Shown: piece after piece, positions 60,365 to 64,000 of the stretch | Numbering within the stretch: position 1 is the stretch's first letter | Layout: each line of letters starts with the position of its first letter | Source of the DNA: Pseudomonas azotoformans | GTDB lineage: Bacteria; Pseudomonadota; Gammaproteobacteria; Pseudomonadales; Pseudomonadaceae | Length of the DNA: 64,000 bases | Assembly: GCF_900103345.1 (NCBI RefSeq) | Contig: NZ_LT629702.1 | Coordinates: forward strand, 62,001 to 126,000 | Direction of reading: 5' to 3' | The notes under the pieces: model-generated | Database searches by the model: none | What the model was told of the DNA's origin: nothing | What the model saw: only the letters and a program-made list of their open reading frames with translations | Program-made: the position numbers and the translations under genes

Positions 60365-61351
60365 ATGACTGATATGCACGCTTTACTGGTGGACGCCGTG
60401 GATGCTCCCTTTCGGTTGGCGACAATGCCCAGGCCCTTGGCTGGCGCTGGCCAGGTGTTGGTGCGGATTCGCGCCAGTGGCTTAAACCCATTGGACGGCA
60501 AGATCCGTGCGGGCCAGGCCGCCCATGCGCGGCAGCCGTTGCCGGCGGTTCTCGGTGTCGACTTGGCGGGCACTGTTGAAGCGGTAGGCGTTGACGCCGG
60601 TGATTGGCAAGTAGGCGATGATGTATATGCGTTGGCGACCGGTATCGGCGGCGCACAAGGCTCGTTGGCCGAATACGCAGTGGTCGATGCGCGCTTGCTG
60701 GCGAAGAAGCCTGTGACCCTGAGCATGCGTGAAGCGGCGGTATTACCCCTGGTGCTGATTACGGCATGGGAAGGATTGGTGGACCGGGCTCATGTAGATT
60801 CTGGGCACAAAGTGTTGATTCAGGGAGGCGCAGGTGGCGTAGGACACGTCGCAGTGCAATTGGCGATTGCCCAGGGTGCACAGGTGTATGCCACCGGCTC
60901 CGCCAGGCATCGCTCGATCATCGAGGGGCTGGGTGCGACCTTCATCGACTACCGGCAGCAGACGGTCGAAGCGTATGTCGCGCAGTACACCGGCGGCGAA
61001 GGCTTTGACATTGTGTATGACACCGTCGGTGGTGAGACGCTGGATGCGTCCTTTCGGGCCGCCAGGACCTATCAGGGGCATGTCGTGAGTTGCCTGGGCT
61101 GGGGGCAACATAGCCTGGCAACGTTGTCGTTTCGTGGGGCGACCTACTCGGGGGTGTTTACCTTGTTGCCGTTGCTGACAGGTAAAGGCTGTGAGCATCA
61201 CGGGCAGATACTGGCGCAGGCGGCGCAGTTGATCGACGCCGGCAAGCTCAGGCCTATCATGGATGGGCGTCAATTCGACTTGCACAGTGCAAACGCCGCT
61301 TACGAACTGCTCGCAAGCGGCGCACAAGGGCGCTTGGCTATCGAGTTCTAA
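60365..61351 (+). CDS. Zinc-binding-type MDR oxidoreductase (quinone reductase-like)
   Basis: A 328-residue protein with a GroES-like N-terminus (VRIRASGLNPLDGKIRAGQ) and Rossmann motif VLIQGGAGGVGHVAVQLAIAQG (about 148-169). It resembles NADPH:quinone or alkenal reductases; zinc ligands are absent. ATG 60356 is an alternative start three codons earlier; neither has a strong ribosome site. Its last four bases overlap the convergent isomerase gene. Confidence 0.87.
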   Translation: MTDMHALLVDAVDAPFRLATMPRPLAGAGQVLVRIRASGLNPLDGKIRAGQAAHARQPLPAVLGVDLAGTVEAVGVDAGDWQVGDDVYALATGIGGAQGSLAEYAVVDARLLAKKPVTLSMREAAVLPLVLITAWEGLVDRAHVDSGHKVLIQGGAGGVGHVAVQLAIAQGAQVYATGSARHRSIIEGLGATFIDYRQQTVEAYVAQYTGGEGFDIVYDTVGGETLDASFRAARTYQGHVVSCLGWGQHSLATLSFRGATYSGVFTLLPLLTGKGCEHHGQILAQAAQLIDAGKLRPIMDGRQFDLHSANAAYELLASGAQGRLAIEF

Positions 61352-61938
61352 CTCAAGGCTTCGCGCACAAATTCCAGACGGTCCTGACCGAAGAACAGCT
61401 GGTTGCCTACAAACATGCTGGGGGCACCGAACACGCCGCGTTGCACGGCTTGCTCGGTGGTGTCCTTCAGGGCGGCCTTTACGGTTTCGTCATTGGCCAG
61501 ATTCAGGATTTCATTGGGGTCAAATCCGTTTTCAGTGAGTACAGCAGCCACGACGGCAGGGTCTCCGAGGTGACGGCCTTCGACCCAAAGGGCATGGAAC
61601 AGGCAATCAACGAAGTCCTGGAAACGTTTGGGCTGGTGCAATTGGATGCCGGTGACCGCTCGCATCAACATCAGCGTATTGATGGGGAAGTGCGGGTTGA
61701 ATTGAAGCGGTACGTTGTAGCGTTGTGCGTAACGTGCCAGGTCATCAAACATGTAGCGACCTTTTGCGGGAATGGTGATTGGAGAGGCGTTACCGGTCGC
61801 TTTGAACACGCCGCCCAATAGCATGGGCTTATAAACCAGCTGTGTAGCGGTTGCTGCGCATAACGCGGGTAGTTGGGTATAGGCCAGGTAGGTGGCGGGG
61901 CTGCCCAGATCAAAGAAGAATTCCAAGGTTTTACTCAT
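61348..61938 (-). CDS. DsbA-family kappa-GST / 2-hydroxychromene-2-carboxylate isomerase-like protein
   Basis: A 196-residue thioredoxin-fold protein: FFFDLGSPATYLAYTQLPAL with Ser in place of a CxxC (kappa-class GST active Ser), and C-terminal GVFGAPSMFVGNQLFFGQDRL. It uses glutathione for isomerisation in aromatic breakdown in known relatives; the substrate here is unknown. The SDR gene lies 36 bases downstream of the start side. Confidence 0.9.
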   Translation of the reverse strand: MSKTLEFFFDLGSPATYLAYTQLPALCAATATQLVYKPMLLGGVFKATGNASPITIPAKGRYMFDDLARYAQRYNVPLQFNPHFPINTLMLMRAVTGIQLHQPKRFQDFVDCLFHALWVEGRHLGDPAVVAAVLTENGFDPNEILNLANDETVKAALKDTTEQAVQRGVFGAPSMFVGNQLFFGQDRLEFVREALS

Positions 61939-61974
61939 GGTCGATGCTCGCTGCTTATTGTTATAGGGGCGTTC

Positions 61975-62706
61975 TTACCAGGGTTCATTCCAGGGGCGCA
62001 GGTCCAGTTCAAAGGTCCAGGCGTCGCGTGGCTGGGTGTGCAGGTACCAGTAGTTATCGGCGATGTGCTCGGGGTTGAGGATGCCGTCCTGGTCCTTGAG
62101 TGCGTATTTTTGTGGGAAGTTGTCGCGAATGAAGTCAGTGTCGATGGCGCCGTCGACCACGACATGGGCGACATGGATGTTCCTGGGCCCCAGTTCCCGC
62201 GCCATGCTTTGCGCGAGCGCCCGAATGCCGTGCTTGGCCCCGGCGAATGCAGCGAAACCTGCGCCGCCGCGCAATCCGGCGGTGGCGCCGGTGAACAGGA
62301 TGGTGCCTCGATTGCGCGTGACCATGCGCTTGGCCACCTCGCGTGCGTTCAGGAAGCCGGAGAAGCAGGCCATCTCCCAGATCTTGAAATACTTGCGCGC
62401 TGTTTCTTCCAGGATACTGCACGGCACATTGGCGCCGATATTGAACACAAAGGCTTCAATCGGGCCCAGCTCAGTTTCGATCTGTTCGATCAGCGCTATA
62501 ACGTCTTCTTCTTTACGCGCATCACAGGCAAACCCGTGGGCTTCGCCGCCAGCTGCGTGAATACTGTCCACCAGCGGCTGCAACTTATCGGCGCTGCGAC
62601 GGGTGACGCAGGCCACGTAGCCTTCGCGGGCGAAGCGTCTGGCAATGGCGCCGCCGGTTGCATCACCGGCACCCACTACCAATACGATTTTTTTATTGTG
62701 TGTCAT
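61975..62706 (-). CDS. SDR family protein with altered catalytic residues
   Basis: A 243-residue short-chain dehydrogenase-like protein. The nucleotide loop is present as VVGAGDATGGAIARRFA (about 10-26). The catalytic segment reads FTGATAGLRGGAGF and then AAFAGAK: the usual Tyr of YxxxK is Phe and the usual Ser 13 residues before it is Ala, while Lys is kept. Such members exist in related groups and may bind NAD(P) without normal redox chemistry. It is likely in one operon with the isomerase-like gene. Confidence 0.88.
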   Translation of the reverse strand: MTHNKKIVLVVGAGDATGGAIARRFAREGYVACVTRRSADKLQPLVDSIHAAGGEAHGFACDARKEEDVIALIEQIETELGPIEAFVFNIGANVPCSILEETARKYFKIWEMACFSGFLNAREVAKRMVTRNRGTILFTGATAGLRGGAGFAAFAGAKHGIRALAQSMARELGPRNIHVAHVVVDGAIDTDFIRDNFPQKYALKDQDGILNPEHIADNYWYLHTQPRDAWTFELDLRPWNEPW

Positions 62707-62815
62707 GGCAACTCCGTTGGCTCGATGGTCGAGCAGGAGTTTAGACGCCGTGTCGCGAAGGGCCGGATTTGTATCCGGATTTGATAGGAGCAGTCAGAGA
62801 TGACTGCTCATTCGA

Positions 62816-63097
62816 TTACTTACAGATGACGATCATACTGCGGCTGGTGTAGCCGGCAGGGTTGAGGCCGAAGGGGTAGTCCCCAGGTTCCTCGGAATTG
62901 TCACCGGACTTTGCGATTACTCGGTAGCCCTTGGCGCCACAGGAGTTGGTCGCACTGGTGTAGCACTGCTCCCAGGAAGAGGACAGGCCGGAACAGTTGA
63001 TATGCAGCCCTTTTTTGCCACGTTTCACTTCTGTCTTGGTGGTCGCGGCACAACCAGCAACGGCCATGACCATTAACAGTATCAAAATTCGCTTCAT
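62816..63097 (-). CDS. Small Cys-rich predicted lipoprotein
   Basis: A 93-residue protein. The signal peptide MKRILILLMVMAVAGC has a lipobox Cys at 16. The mature part has four more Cys (INCSGLSSSWEQC, NSCGAKGYRV, IVICK), suggesting two disulfides, and Tyr/Gly-rich segments (GYRVIAKSGDN). It resembles small envelope lipoproteins of unknown role found across proteobacteria. The start at 63097 is preferred over a longer frame without a signal. Confidence 0.8.
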   Translation of the reverse strand: MKRILILLMVMAVAGCAATTKTEVKRGKKGLHINCSGLSSSWEQCYTSATNSCGAKGYRVIAKSGDNSEEPGDYPFGLNPAGYTSRSMIVICK

Positions 63098-63261
63098 TCC
63101 TATCCTTAATAGCCGCCTTGCAATGCCAGAGGCCGGCTCTACTCGCTCTCGGGTGTAGCGTTCGCGCTGTCCTTGTCGAAGTTCTCCATGAGTGACATTC
63201 GTGTGCGGCCTAAACATGGCTTAAATGTGCGGCAAATACCAGAGCTACATTCAAACAGACT

Positions 63262-64000
63262 TCAATCCGAGGCAACCAAAGGCTTTGGCTCACTGCGCAT
63301 CGTCACCGTGGCACCTACGGAGGCCAGAATGATGCAAGTGATTGCCAGCCACTGCGCGAATGACAAGTGCTCGTGCAGGAATAACAGACCGGAGAGCGCG
63401 CCAAAAGCAGGCTCGATGCTCATAAGAGTGCCGAAGGTGCGGGCAGGGAGGCGCGTCAGTGCAACCATTTCCAAGGTGTAGGGCAGGGCGGTGGACAGAA
63501 TGGCGACGCCGATGGCGATCGGGATCAGTGCGGGAGTCAGCAATGCGCTGCCGGCGTGGACGATGCCGATAGGTGCAACAAACAATGCGGCGATCATCAC
63601 CCCAAGGGCGGCGGTCTGGACCCCGTTGTCATTCCCTGCTTTCTGGCCATATAGAATGTAGAGCGCCCAGCACACGCCTGCTCCCAGCGCGTAGGCTGCC
63701 CCCAGCAAGTCGATGCCGCTGCTGGCCTCGCCCATCGGGATCAACAAGAGAAGGCCGATGATGGCGAGGGCAATCCACAGGAAGTCGACTGCGCGCCGAG
63801 AGGCGTAGATGGCTACCGCGAGGGGGCCGGTGAACTCCAGAGCGACCGCAATCCCCAGGGGCACGCTGCGCAATGACATATAGAAGAGAAAGTTCATGCC
63901 ACCCAACGCCATCCCGTAGACGATGACGGTGCGTAAGGACTTGGAGGTCAGCTTGGCGCGCCACGGGCGCAACAGCAGCAGCATGATCACGCTGGCGAAA
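63262..64000 (-). CDS. EamA family exporter, RhtA-like, 5' end outside window
   Basis: The last 246 codons of a drug/metabolite transporter; the frame stays open to the window edge. About eight to nine of ten helices are visible in two EamA repeats (VYGMALGGMNFLFYMSLRSVPLGIAVALEFTGPLAVA and ALPYTLEMVALTRLPARTFGTLMSIEPAFGALSGLLFLHEHLS). The closest known type is RhtA, the threonine/homoserine exporter of about 295 residues. The stop is 164 bases from the small lipoprotein start. Confidence 0.88.
   Translation of the reverse strand, partial: FASVIMLLLLRPWRAKLTSKSLRTVIVYGMALGGMNFLFYMSLRSVPLGIAVALEFTGPLAVAIYASRRAVDFLWIALAIIGLLLLIPMGEASSGIDLLGAAYALGAGVCWALYILYGQKAGNDNGVQTAALGVMIAALFVAPIGIVHAGSALLTPALIPIAIGVAILSTALPYTLEMVALTRLPARTFGTLMSIEPAFGALSGLLFLHEHLSFAQWLAITCIILASVGATVTMRSEPKPLVASD

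Overview
The window reads as a chromosomal segment of a fluorescent pseudomonad (Pseudomonas fluorescens group). The reasons are high GC with dense antisense shadow frames, many Pseudomonas REP doublets (REPINs), a complete fpvGHJKCDEF-type ferripyoverdine iron-release operon, an msuEDC-sfnR organosulfur cluster, rdgC, and a prc/algO neighbourhood whose order, as far as I remember, matches P. aeruginosa PA3249-PA3263. I see no phage, plasmid, rRNA or CRISPR sequence.

Layout. 1-10.5 kb: the end of a glutathione S-transferase gene, an ABC-2 exporter, a TetR/MFS divergent pair, a cupin, a TDT channel, an LplT-PlsC fusion, sugE behind a guanidine-II (mini-ykkC) riboswitch, a BASS symporter and rdgC. 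10.6-23.6 kb: a variable segment that begins with duplicated tRNA-Val/tRNA-Asp cassettes flanking a fecI-fecR-TonB-receptor module. It continues with a BCCT transporter plus CocE/NonD hydrolase plus LysR, a 40-residue membrane protein, and a membrane-anchored catalase-like protein paired with a di-haem cytochrome. 23.7-31.3 kb: conserved backbone with an FKBP isomerase, a DUF1232 protein, an XRE pair, an EAL-CBS-GGDEF protein, Prc protease and a quinone oxidoreductase.

31.3-37.7 kb: an ABC import operon with an alkaline-phosphatase-superfamily hydrolase and a HAD phosphatase. A divergent GntR/UTRA regulator faces it, and the shared intergenic region has two near-consensus TGGTCTAGACCA operators and a Pho-box-like direct repeat. 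37.7-43.9 kb: the fpv operon. 44.2-49.6 kb: paralogous leuC/leuD, LysR, dctA-like carrier and a fluoroacetate-dehalogenase-like hydrolase. 49.8-51.3 kb: VOC protein and soxR with a SoxR box facing an ABM-domain protein. 51.3-55.5 kb: msuE-msuD-msuC-sfnR behind a good sigma-54 promoter. 55.8-64 kb: a small lipoprotein, cysteine desulfurase, aminopeptidase P, LysR, oxidoreductases, an SDR lacking its catalytic Tyr, a Cys-rich lipoprotein and the end of an EamA/RhtA exporter.

Common themes are iron acquisition (fecIRA plus fpv), sulfur and phosphorus scavenging under their own regulators, and redox defence. REPINs sit in many gene junctions, including inside two operons.
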